A stretch of 27,342 nt of DNA from Clostridia bacterium. Its GTDB lineage: Bacteria; Bacillota_A; Clostridia; Oscillospirales; CAG-272. A program made the translations under genes and the position numbers. The notes under the pieces are model-generated. The model saw nothing but the letters and a program-made list of their open reading frames with translations. It was not told the origin of the DNA and made no database searches. Numbering within the stretch: the first letter of the stretch is position 1; every line of letters starts with the position of its first letter. Location: positions 1 through 27,342 of the forward strand of contig JAGBRZ010000105.1 of the NCBI GenBank assembly GCA_017632155.1, in the 5' to 3' direction. Shown piece after piece: positions 1 to 7,122 of the stretch.

Positions 1-181
1 CATAACAAATATTATTTGTCACCATTGCTTTTGTTTCATCGGTTACTTGGAACGGACTTGCATCCCAGCACCAATCTCCGTCAAGAAATACGCTATTCGG
101 CAAATCCTGTTTGAGCTGTTGGCACACAGTTGTTTTTCCAATTCCCATAGTGCCACCAATCATATATAAAGTTTTCATCAT
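1..181 (-). CDS. P-loop kinase/ATPase-like protein, partial (N-terminal ~60 aa)
   Basis: The gene runs off the left edge, so only its first ~60 codons are present. The protein opens MMKTLYMIGG and continues into a Walker A loop, GGTMGIGKTT, within its first 20 residues. That placement is typical of small nucleotide or nucleoside kinase-like P-loop proteins (AAA_18/AAA_33 type). The stretch after it (LPNSVFLDGDWCWDASPF) resembles the Asp-containing segment after the P-loop in these kinases, where D is followed by W. Two ATG codons sit back to back, and the upstream GCAGGTG is only a weak ribosome binding site, so either may be used. A good promoter (TTGTTT-17-TATAAT) lies about 100 bases upstream. 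The substrate cannot be told from this fragment. Confidence 0.72.
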   Translation of the reverse strand, partial: MMKTLYMIGGTMGIGKTTVCQQLKQDLPNSVFLDGDWCWDASPFQVTDETKAMVTNNICY

Positions 182-282
182 TCGCACCTGCAAATTCTTA
201 TTTATCGTTCTGCTTTATCGCCAGTTTCACTTTTGTATTACAAGGAACAGGGCCAAGCCCATACCCCTATAATACTGATTAT

Positions 283-311
283 ATTATATCACAAATCAGC
301 AGAGAAAACAA
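283..311 (-). promoter_or_regulatory. Sigma-A promoter for the P-loop kinase-like gene
   Basis: On the minus strand there is TTGTTT, a 17-base spacer and TATAAT. The -10 is preceded by TGA, giving an extended -10. It points at the partial P-loop gene and would leave a leader of about 95 bases. Confidence 0.6.
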
Positions 312-320
312 GAGTTATAT

Positions 321-482
321 TCCGACTTCGACGGAGTGATATTATTGCTGCCGCAACAGTGATATTGAAACCTTACAGCTTCAGTGATATTCTATTCGCC
401 CTGAAACTCGCGAAGCGAATACCACTCGGCGCAAGCCGAATATCTCTGCGTAGCAATATCACTCGCCGCAGGCGAATAGAAC
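321..482. repeat. Mosaic palindromic repeat built on AGTGATATT units
   Basis: Three direct copies of AGTGATATT (335-343, 358-366, 383-391) are followed by three inverted copies, two of them degenerate (418-426, 439-447, 455-463). Small self-complementary inserts separate the units, for example TTGC/GCAA, CGGC-GCAA-GCCG and CGCC-GCA-GGCG. TTCTATTCGCC near 390-400 is mirrored by GGCGAATAGAA near 472-482, so the whole block can also fold as one large imperfect inverted repeat. No credible gene lies in the 348-base gap 182-529; the open frame across it is a product of the repeat. I recall similar GTGATATT hairpin arrays in intergenic DNA of gut Clostridia, but cannot check that here. Confidence 0.7.
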
Positions 483-514
483 TGGCGTGATGCTCCGTTA
501 AGAGTATCACGCCA
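483..514 (-). terminator. Possible terminator after the single-pass membrane protein gene
   Basis: TGGCGTGAT (483-491) pairs perfectly with ATCACGCCA (506-514) across a 14-base loop, just beyond the stop codon of the minus-strand gene. The following minus-strand sequence, GTTCTATT, is only a weak U-tract, so termination may be inefficient. The hairpin could instead be the last unit of the adjacent repeat array. Confidence 0.4.
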
Positions 515-529
515 ATGGGTGCTGTTTGT

Positions 530-1294
530 TTATTCAGGCTTATAATTTATTACCGCGATGAACATTTCCTTTGCGTTGTTATGGTTGGTTTCCGAGCCTT
601 TGCGAGTAATGGAATTCTTCATTCTCAAGCAGAGGACCGTTTCCTTGGGAATAGCAGCAAAAGCTTCGGCATTTGCCTTTGCAAAATCGGTATCCCAGAA
701 CATAACGGCATAGGAATCTATCGCGTATTCGGGCTTTGCGCCAAGAGTATCCTCAAGCTTGCAGAAAACGCCCTTTGCGATATCGTCGTAAAGCCATTTT
801 TCGATAAGGCAGAAGGAATACTCACCCGTCTGCATAAGGCGGTTGAATGAGGTATACTCCTGCGTGTTGATGTGGGTGTTGATCGGAGCAATAGAATCAT
901 CTTTTTTTCTCTGCTCTTCTCTTTCCTCAATCTGCTCCTTTGAGTAGATATTCAGCGCGGCGAATTCGACCTTTTTGGTGCCGTCGCCGTCAAAATCGTA
1001 TGGCATAACTTCCTCGAATTTAGCAAGGATCTCCTCGTTATTCGGGACGGTTGTGAGATATGACGAGCCCGCGTACATCAAGGTGACGTCATCTGCGACA
1101 TTGCCGCACATCTGAATGCACATAATGAATACAAGGAAAACTGCAGCGACAACGGTGATGACCTTCCACTTATGATAAAACCAAAAGTTATCTATCTTTT
1201 CGAGAATTCCGCCCTTGAATTCTATATCCTCGGCGTGAAGCTTATCATCCTCGCGGTCGTATTGCGGTTCTTTACCGGGTGCGTATTGTTTCAT
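530..1294 (-). CDS. Hypothetical single-pass membrane-anchored protein (254 aa)
   Basis: I do not recognise a named family. The protein has a charged cytoplasmic N-terminus of ~42 residues, one hydrophobic helix at about 43-63 (ITVVAAVFLVFIMCIQ) and an extracellular domain of ~190 residues. The motif DVTLMYAGSSYL follows the membrane segment, and a DFDGDGTKK stretch resembles a short acidic Ca-binding-like loop, though this is weak. A type II, N-in topology is inferred. The start is well placed: GCGAGGTAAAAATG supplies an SD (GAGG) formed by the last codons of the upstream QueG-like gene, whose stop lies only 2 bases before this ATG. The two genes are therefore almost certainly co-transcribed and probably translationally coupled. 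Function unknown. Confidence 0.85.
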   Translation of the reverse strand: MKQYAPGKEPQYDREDDKLHAEDIEFKGGILEKIDNFWFYHKWKVITVVAAVFLVFIMCIQMCGNVADDVTLMYAGSSYLTTVPNNEEILAKFEEVMPYDFDGDGTKKVEFAALNIYSKEQIEEREEQRKKDDSIAPINTHINTQEYTSFNRLMQTGEYSFCLIEKWLYDDIAKGVFCKLEDTLGAKPEYAIDSYAVMFWDTDFAKANAEAFAAIPKETVLCLRMKNSITRKGSETNHNNAKEMFIAVINYKPE

Positions 1295-1296
1295 TT

Positions 1297-2145
1297 TTAC
1301 CTCGCTTTCTTGGGGTTACAGCTCTCGCAGGGGACTCCCGTCTGGCAGAGTCCGCAGACCGCGTAGCCGTCATAGCCGTAGCGTTCGTGATCAAGTTTTT
1401 TAATGACTTCGGCGTGGTACTTCATGCAAAGGACTTTGTCGTGTCCATTTTCGGTGATGGCTCCGGCGGGGCAACGCTTAATACACGCGGTGCAACCGTT
1501 CTTTGCCATACAGTATTCGTTATACTCGGTATATTCGCGCTCGGTCGGTTCAAGATCAAGTTCTACGATAACAGAGCCAAATCGTCCCGCCTTGCCTTTT
1601 TCTGTTATAAGTCCGTCGCAAAGCCCAAAAGTTCCAAGCCCCGATATGTGCGCCACGTGGCGCTCCGACCAATTTGATAACTTTACGAACTTTTCACTCT
1701 CGCCCCAAGAGAACTCCTCGGAGCACATCGGCGCAACGGCTTCAAGCCCGAGAGAGCGCAAATGCTCCTCAAGAGCCTTGGCAAGGCGGCGGTTGCAATC
1801 CTCGCCGTGAACTCGGTTCATCGTCCATTCAAGCGGAGGGCAATCACTTTTGGCGCGCGTTTTCTCTTTTGTGTCATCTGTCTGCGGCAAAAACCAGCTG
1901 ATAACGCTGATCTCTTCGGGATCAAAGGAATGCCCAAAAGTCGACTCAAGCCATTCCGCGGGAGTGCGGTAAAAATCGGGATCGATATGGTTTTTATAAA
2001 ATTCATAAAGCGCATCGCTTCCCTTGCTGAAGCCGACGATGGGCTCCGCAAAAGCAAACCCGGGCAACTCCTTCAGATTGTTGTTCTCAAGCAGCGCCAT
2101 ATGCGACTTTATGAAATTTTCGATATAATGGTTGTTTATTTTCAT
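1297..2145 (-). CDS. QueG-like 4Fe-4S protein (epoxyqueuosine reductase-related)
   Basis: The 282-residue protein has a QueG-like central region, SNWSERHVAHISGLGTFGL at about 157-175, followed by KAGRFGSVIVE. A ferredoxin-type cluster segment comes next: C212, C218, C221 and C225-P, with C240 further on. The C-terminus carries a second cysteine set, C264, C267, C273 and C276, in CGLCQTGVPCESC. Canonical QueG reduces epoxyqueuosine to queuosine in tRNA, using cobalamin and two 4Fe-4S clusters. This protein is shorter than typical QueG (roughly 310-380 aa), lacks the C-terminal HEAT-like part, and its second cysteine motif differs from the usual CGxCQxxCP. I therefore assign only the superfamily, and no other queuosine gene is nearby. 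SD AGAGGTG precedes the ATG, and a TTGATT-17-TATAAT promoter lies upstream. It is the first gene of a two-gene unit. Confidence 0.8.
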   Translation of the reverse strand: MKINNHYIENFIKSHMALLENNNLKELPGFAFAEPIVGFSKGSDALYEFYKNHIDPDFYRTPAEWLESTFGHSFDPEEISVISWFLPQTDDTKEKTRAKSDCPPLEWTMNRVHGEDCNRRLAKALEEHLRSLGLEAVAPMCSEEFSWGESEKFVKLSNWSERHVAHISGLGTFGLCDGLITEKGKAGRFGSVIVELDLEPTEREYTEYNEYCMAKNGCTACIKRCPAGAITENGHDKVLCMKYHAEVIKKLDHERYGYDGYAVCGLCQTGVPCESCNPKKAR

Positions 2146-2166
2146 TACTCACACCTCTTTACAATC

Positions 2167-2195
2167 ATTATATCATATTTACGAAAAAAAATCAA
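2167..2195 (-). promoter_or_regulatory. Promoter of the QueG-like operon, overlapping a terminator
   Basis: TTGATT, a 17-base spacer and TATAAT lie on the minus strand. The -35 is made from the last bases of the terminator stem and the start of its T-tract (CCTTGATTTTTTTT), so termination of the surface-protein gene and initiation of the next operon share bases. Confidence 0.65.
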
Positions 2196-2217
2196 GGCAT
2201 CCACGGGGGATGCCTTG
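2184..2217 (-). terminator. Rho-independent terminator of the surface-protein gene
   Basis: CAAGGCATCC (2193-2202) pairs with GGATGCCTTG (2208-2217) around a 5-base loop. On the minus strand the stem is followed by eight T residues. It begins a few bases beyond the TGA stop of the giant surface protein. Confidence 0.9.
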
Positions 2218-2231
2218 AAATATTATTATCA
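2184..2231. repeat. Direct repeat copy A (stop codon + terminator block)
   Basis: This 48-base block matches 7079-7122 in the same orientation. The two differ only by three small indels: one base in the A-run, one in the hairpin loop, two in the TTATTA stretch. The block includes the TGA stop codon, a TAATAAT linker, the terminator stem and the T-tract. The two copies bracket the surface-protein gene and its promoter. Confidence 0.85.
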
Positions 2232-5200
2232 GAAGAAACAGCTTACTCGGTTGCAGAGATTCTGCCAGAGCTCGCAAAGAGCGTCAGCAAGGCTCTTTGC
2301 GGCATTTGCTGCCTCTTGTGCCTTGGTGGATACGCAATCGGTGATCTGATCGACAGCCGAGTTGATGCACTCGGTGGCGGCATTCTTAGCATCGTTCAGA
2401 GCATTCTCTGCCGCGTTGATAGCTGCATTTGCAACCGCCTCTTTTGCGCTGTCGGGGATGATATCGTAGATATCAACCGCAACATCGATAGCAACCTCGA
2501 TGGGATTTGCATCGATCGTGAATCTGCAGGAAGCGTCTGCGGGGAGAACATAGTTCGGATTGGTGAGCTTCTCCACCTTTGCTGTATAAGTGCCGCCGAA
2601 TTTGCCCCAGCCCGAAACGGTGTAGCCAACCTCATCACCGGGGATGACGCCGAAGAGCTTTGCGGTGGGGGTCTGGCGGTTGCCGTTATAGATCATATTG
2701 GTGTTTTCCCAGAATATGACAAGCTGGCGGGGAGCAATTGTGAAGCTCTTGACCACCTTGCCCTCATAGTTACCGATGAAGGTGATCTCAATAGCCGCGG
2801 TTCCGGCATTTACGTTGTTCGAGCAAGAAACGATGTAATCCTTCATCGGAACAAGTTCTTTTTGCTCGAAGACCACGGTGATCTCGGGAGTCTTGGCGTT
2901 GCCGTCATAGACAAGGTTGCCATTGAAGCTGACCTCTGCATTTGCGGCAGATCTGCTCAGAATAGCGACTTTGACGGAAGCTTCCGCGACATCCTTGTGA
3001 TTTTTATCTCCCACGAGTTTATAGTAGACGGTGTATTCGCCCGCTTCGGTCGCTGTGGGGATGTTAGTTGACCATTCGCCGTCATTCAGCTTATACTGAA
3101 CTGTTCCGGTGGTAGAGGATCCGGCAGACACAAGGGATTGGTTCGAGCCGTTGTAGACAAGATCTGTGATAGCATTGGGAGCTGTCAGTGTGGAATCTGC
3201 CTTTGAAATGGTGAACTCAACGCTTGCGGTAGCCTCACCCAAGGTGATGCTTGCAGTATGAGTGCCGGCATCGGTATTACCCGAGTAACTGACGGTGGGA
3301 TTCACCACACCATCGATGGAGCCGGTCAGGGTTGCGGTGACGGGGGTGCCGTCATAGGTCTTGCCTTCTGCCGCAATTTTGATGGTTGCGGTTTCCAAGG
3401 GGCAAGTAGCCGCGGTGGCGCAGGTTGCGGTGAGGGTATCACCGTCTGCGGTGTAAGTCCACGCGTGCTGATGGTCAATAACAGACAGGGTTCCGTTCAC
3501 ATAGGTAATTTCATAATTGCCTGCTGCCGCGCCGGAAGGAGTAATGTTGTAAGTGCCTGCTGTTTGACCGTCAACCTCACAGCTTACGGTGGGCTTTGCA
3601 GTCAGCACAGCCTCGGTTTCTCCGTTGACAAAGCCTGAGATGGTGTAGGTAAACGGCGGCAAGGGTTCACCTGTGGTCATGGTCTTGTTTTCAGCCGTTA
3701 CGGTCAAAGGTGCCTTGGTAATTTTAAACGTCTTGGTAATCGTGCCGGTGCAGTTGGTTCCTGTTCCGGTAATGGTAACGGTAGCCGTACCTGCATTCAC
3801 GTTTGCTGAATAGGTAACGATATAATTATCCGCTTTCACCTTCACGCCGCGAAGCCCATCTTCGTCCTCCTCAATGGTTACAGTAACAGCAGGTTTCTTT
3901 TCTGTACCGTCATAGACGAAGGATTCTGTATCCAACACAGCGGTAACATGATGATCGGGGTTGGAGAAATCTCTCTTCGCAATTTCAAGTGTAAGGTACA
4001 CAGGTTCCACGTCGTTATAGTTTTCGTTGCCCACAACTCGATAGCCTACGGTATATGTACCGGCATCACTAATGTAATAATTATTGGGAGAATACCAACC
4101 TCTATCATTTACCTTCACCTGCAATTCTCCGCCGGTAGTGGAGCCCAGACTACTAAACGGAGATAAGGTTAGACCTTCATAAACTTGACCATGAGCCAAT
4201 GCAGGGGGAACAACAGTCGGATCTGCTTTGGCAATGGTGAACTCAACGCTTGCGGTAGCCTTTTCCAAGGTGATGCTTGCGGTCGCTGTGCCTGCGTTTA
4301 CGTTGTTTGCATAGGAAACGGTGGGCTCGCCGCCCGTCCAGCCTTCGCTGGAGGTAACGGTGGCGGTCTTCTGCTCGGTGCCGTCATAGGTCGTGTTCGC
4401 AGCACTGACGGTAGCGGTGCAGACGTAACCGCACTTTGCGGAGCAGGTAGCAGTGATGACATTGCCGCTTGCGGTATAGGTCAGGACGTGGTTTCCGGTG
4501 ACCTTGCCGCCCTCTTCCTGGACATACTCGAAGTTATCTACGTAGATATAGTTTTCTTTGGAACAATGATTCTCCACTGTGCCCGCATTGATCAGCTCAG
4601 CACTGAAGTAACCGCCCTTGATAGTGCCATAATTGGTAACGGTGCCAAAGAAGATCGGATGTTCCAGTCCATCACGAGAAATCACACCATTGTTAATAAC
4701 CTTGCAATGATACTCACCGCCGCCAATGGTGCCGTTGTTGGTAACAGTTTTATAGAACTTGCTGTACCAGCCCCAAATCTCGCCATTTTCTTCAAAGGTA
4801 ACGGTGTTATTGAAAATTGCGACTGGAAATCTGATATCACCTTTGACAATAACCTCACCGTCGAAGGTTGCTTCATTGATATAGCCGCTGTTGATGGTCA
4901 CCTTACCGGTAAAGGTTGCTTTATTGATATCGCCGTTGTTGATGGTCACCTTACCGGTAAATTTTCCACCATCTACAATTGAATCATTGACTGTGATATT
5001 ACCGTCGAAGGTGTGGCCATTGGCATAAAAGTCAACGTTAATCTCAAAATCACCATTATAGTTCGCCAAAGCTCCAACGCATGAAGTGTTATTCTGCACC
5101 GCAGCCAGAGCCTCCGGAAGGGTCGCGTAATAGGTAATAACATCAGAATCAAAAGCTTTCACGTATGCCTCGGCAGGTATTTGGCAACCGGTGCAGTTGC

Positions 5201-6965
5201 CGTCGGAATCAAAGCTGTGTCCGCCAAGTTCGCCGTAGCTTGTGCCGCAGTGGTCGCAGACCGCCTTCGCGACGCAGGTTGCTGTGCCGCCGGTGTGGGT
5301 GCAAGTTGCTCCGCAGACCGTGCAGATACCATTCTTATCGCCCCAAACGTGGGGGGTATGAGTTGTATTACATCCATAATTACAGATGCCATTTTCCCAA
5401 CTGTGATTTGTAAGAGAAAATTCACCGTAGCTTGTGCCGCAAATAGTGCATACCGCTTTTACCGTGCACGTAGCGGTGCCGCCTTCGTGTTTGCACTCTA
5501 ATCCGCAAACGCACACACCGTTAACATACTTATGCGCGGTGCAATTGACAGCACCTGCGGCTGCATTGATCGTGCCGTTGTTTGTAAGAGTATATTCACC
5601 GGGGAGCTTAAAGGTTACGCCCGCGGGGATTGTGAGGCTTGCTCCATCGGAAATAACAAGAGTATAACCTTCGGGAAGTGTATAATCCATCAGAAGCGTG
5701 AATGCTCCGGTTACGGTAACCGTGCCACCCTCCAAAAGCATGGAGGAGCCCGATCCGTCAGAGTCCTCTCCAAAGCCTATGTCACCCATACTGAGAGATT
5801 GATGCTGCGTAATTGTAACTTGGCTTGTAAGGATCGCAATCGAACCGGTTTTACCGGAAGCACCACCGCCGATGCCGCAGGCTCTTACGTTTCCTGTTGA
5901 ATTGATCACTCCGCCGGTGATAATAATATTGCCAGCATTTGCATATCCGCCGATTCCTGCGCAAAGATTACCGCCAACGGCTGTGACGTTACCGCCCGTA
6001 ATCGTGATGTTACCGCCGGAAGCGTAATATCCGCCACCGATACCGGCGCCGGTGGAGGACGATTTGCTCGTATTAATTGCTGTCACCTTTCCACCGGTGA
6101 TGGTGATGTTGCCGCCGTCACCTTCTTCTCCGCCGCCGATGGCAGCGCCATAAGACCTACTCGTTGCCGTCACAGTTCCGCCGGTGATGGTGATATCTCC
6201 GCCATCATACATACATCCACCGCCGATAGCGGCGCCCGCAGATCCAGACGTACTCGTTGCATTTACGGTACCGCCGTTTATGCATATCGAATGGACAGTG
6301 CCACGATCATCGGAATCTATTTGCACCTTATTACCACTGCCAATTGCTGCTCCGTCATTGGAGGTGGTTGCAGTAACCACGCCTGCATTGATAGTAATCT
6401 GATATCCACCCATTGATTTAGAGCTACCGATACCTGCAGCATCGCTACTCGTAGATACGTTGATGTTACCGCCGTTTATCACAATGGTTCCGGCATGATT
6501 GTCGACATCTGTATCTGAATCATGATAACCGCCTATAGCGGCACTCCCTACGGACGCTACCGCCGTGAGCTTACCCATTATGCTTTCATTCGAGGACTGC
6601 CCGTATATATACAAGGAATTGCCCTCGTTGACGGTGATACCAACGCTTGCGGTAAGATGCGCGCCATCCGCAAGGATGAGATGCACCTCTCCCGTTGCCG
6701 TCATACGCTCTGCAACCGTGACTTCATCGTTTACCACATACCAACCACTTGTCATATCTTTGGTTGTCGTGGTGATCTCTGTGTACGTATCAATAGATTT
6801 CGTTTCGCTTAATAATGTCTTGCTTTCTTCGCTCCAAATGTAGTCAACGTAGCTTACTGCCTCCGCCGCGCCCGCTGTCAGCGAGAACGCTCCGAGCAGA
6901 CTCACAATCATCACGACCGTGAGCAACAGCCCCGTTAGTTTCAGTTTGTTTCTCGTTTTTGACAT
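2229..6965 (-). CDS. Giant secreted surface protein with beta-helix, Cys-rich and YDG/MBG-type Ig-like repeats (~1578 aa)
   Basis: The N-terminus is a signal peptide (MSKTRNKLK, a hydrophobic core, then a TAGAAEA cleavage region). Residues ~100-420 carry Gly-rich beta-helix turns (GGNITITGG, AAIGGG and variants, spaced ~25-30 aa). Residues ~490-600 hold Cys-rich repeats of the form CxHxGGTATC...AVCxxCGxxYGE. Residues ~655-800 form a second solenoid (GKVTINNGDINKATF-type turns). From ~850 to 1490 there are repeated Ig-like YDG/MBG-type modules (TYDGT, VYDGTEKKPAVTV, NNVNAGTA, ATASVEFTIAKAD). The last ~85 residues are Ala-rich helix with three Cys near the end (CELWQNLCNRVSCFF). No LPXTG, SLH or choline-binding anchor is visible, so the route of surface attachment is unknown. 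The start is the ATG at 6965: GGAGG lies 8 bases upstream of it, whereas an in-frame TTG five codons earlier overlaps that SD. Adhesion or glycan interaction is an inference only. Confidence 0.88.
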   Translation of the reverse strand: MSKTRNKLKLTGLLLTVVMIVSLLGAFSLTAGAAEAVSYVDYIWSEESKTLLSETKSIDTYTEITTTTKDMTSGWYVVNDEVTVAERMTATGEVHLILADGAHLTASVGITVNEGNSLYIYGQSSNESIMGKLTAVASVGSAAIGGYHDSDTDVDNHAGTIVINGGNINVSTSSDAAGIGSSKSMGGYQITINAGVVTATTSNDGAAIGSGNKVQIDSDDRGTVHSICINGGTVNATSTSGSAGAAIGGGCMYDGGDITITGGTVTATSRSYGAAIGGGEEGDGGNITITGGKVTAINTSKSSSTGAGIGGGYYASGGNITITGGNVTAVGGNLCAGIGGYANAGNIIITGGVINSTGNVRACGIGGGASGKTGSIAILTSQVTITQHQSLSMGDIGFGEDSDGSGSSMLLEGGTVTVTGAFTLLMDYTLPEGYTLVISDGASLTIPAGVTFKLPGEYTLTNNGTINAAAGAVNCTAHKYVNGVCVCGLECKHEGGTATCTVKAVCTICGTSYGEFSLTNHSWENGICNYGCNTTHTPHVWGDKNGICTVCGATCTHTGGTATCVAKAVCDHCGTSYGELGGHSFDSDGNCTGCQIPAEAYVKAFDSDVITYYATLPEALAAVQNNTSCVGALANYNGDFEINVDFYANGHTFDGNITVNDSIVDGGKFTGKVTINNGDINKATFTGKVTINSGYINEATFDGEVIVKGDIRFPVAIFNNTVTFEENGEIWGWYSKFYKTVTNNGTIGGGEYHCKVINNGVISRDGLEHPIFFGTVTNYGTIKGGYFSAELINAGTVENHCSKENYIYVDNFEYVQEEGGKVTGNHVLTYTASGNVITATCSAKCGYVCTATVSAANTTYDGTEQKTATVTSSEGWTGGEPTVSYANNVNAGTATASITLEKATASVEFTIAKADPTVVPPALAHGQVYEGLTLSPFSSLGSTTGGELQVKVNDRGWYSPNNYYISDAGTYTVGYRVVGNENYNDVEPVYLTLEIAKRDFSNPDHHVTAVLDTESFVYDGTEKKPAVTVTIEEDEDGLRGVKVKADNYIVTYSANVNAGTATVTITGTGTNCTGTITKTFKITKAPLTVTAENKTMTTGEPLPPFTYTISGFVNGETEAVLTAKPTVSCEVDGQTAGTYNITPSGAAAGNYEITYVNGTLSVIDHQHAWTYTADGDTLTATCATAATCPLETATIKIAAEGKTYDGTPVTATLTGSIDGVVNPTVSYSGNTDAGTHTASITLGEATASVEFTISKADSTLTAPNAITDLVYNGSNQSLVSAGSSTTGTVQYKLNDGEWSTNIPTATEAGEYTVYYKLVGDKNHKDVAEASVKVAILSRSAANAEVSFNGNLVYDGNAKTPEITVVFEQKELVPMKDYIVSCSNNVNAGTAAIEITFIGNYEGKVVKSFTIAPRQLVIFWENTNMIYNGNRQTPTAKLFGVIPGDEVGYTVSGWGKFGGTYTAKVEKLTNPNYVLPADASCRFTIDANPIEVAIDVAVDIYDIIPDSAKEAVANAAINAAENALNDAKNAATECINSAVDQITDCVSTKAQEAANAAKSLADALCELWQNLCNRVSCFF
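4864..4959 (-). repeat. 48-bp tandem duplication inside the surface-protein gene
   Basis: Two adjacent 48-base copies (4864-4911 and 4912-4959) differ at only three positions. They encode two 16-residue solenoid turns (around INKATFTGKVTINSGY). The length is a multiple of three, so the reading frame is kept; the near identity points to recent expansion. Confidence 0.8.
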
Positions 6966-7018
6966 TTTGTTTTCCTCCAAAAGGGTTTAATAAAGCGTTT
7001 CTACTTTATTCCATAATA

Positions 7019-7047
7019 ATTATACATTCTTTTGCAGAAAAATGCAA
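7019..7047 (-). promoter_or_regulatory. Sigma-A promoter of the surface-protein gene with flanking palindrome
   Basis: TTGCAT, a 17-base spacer and TATAAT lie on the minus strand ~55 bases before the start codon. The -35 is one arm of a 6-base inverted repeat, TTGCAT/ATGCAA, separated by 5 bases (7042-7058), so a dimeric regulator could bind there. That last step is inference. Confidence 0.75.
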
Positions 7048-7078
7048 TAGCTTTGCATAAATTTTCACACGCGGAAGC

Positions 7079-7110
7079 AAAAAAATCAAGGCATCCCGGG
7101 GGATGCCTTG
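7079..7110 (-). terminator. Rho-independent terminator of the ftsEX-lysS operon
   Basis: CAAGGCATCC (7087-7096) pairs with GGATGCCTTG (7101-7110) with a 4-base loop. Seven T residues follow on the minus strand. It starts about 10 bases after the lysS stop and has the same stem as the terminator of the surface-protein gene. Confidence 0.9.
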
Positions 7111-7122
7111 AAATTATTATCA
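7079..7122. repeat. Direct repeat copy B (stop codon + terminator block)
   Basis: This is the partner of 2184-2231, same orientation, 44 bases identical except for indels. It spans the lysS stop codon, the linker and the terminator. The surface-protein gene and its promoter sit exactly between the two copies. Confidence 0.85.

Noticed and set aside
233..490. Open frame across the hairpin mosaic (85 codons)
   Set aside because: It begins upstream of and runs through the AGTGATATT repeat; the predicted protein is basic and without a domain, and no SD is present.
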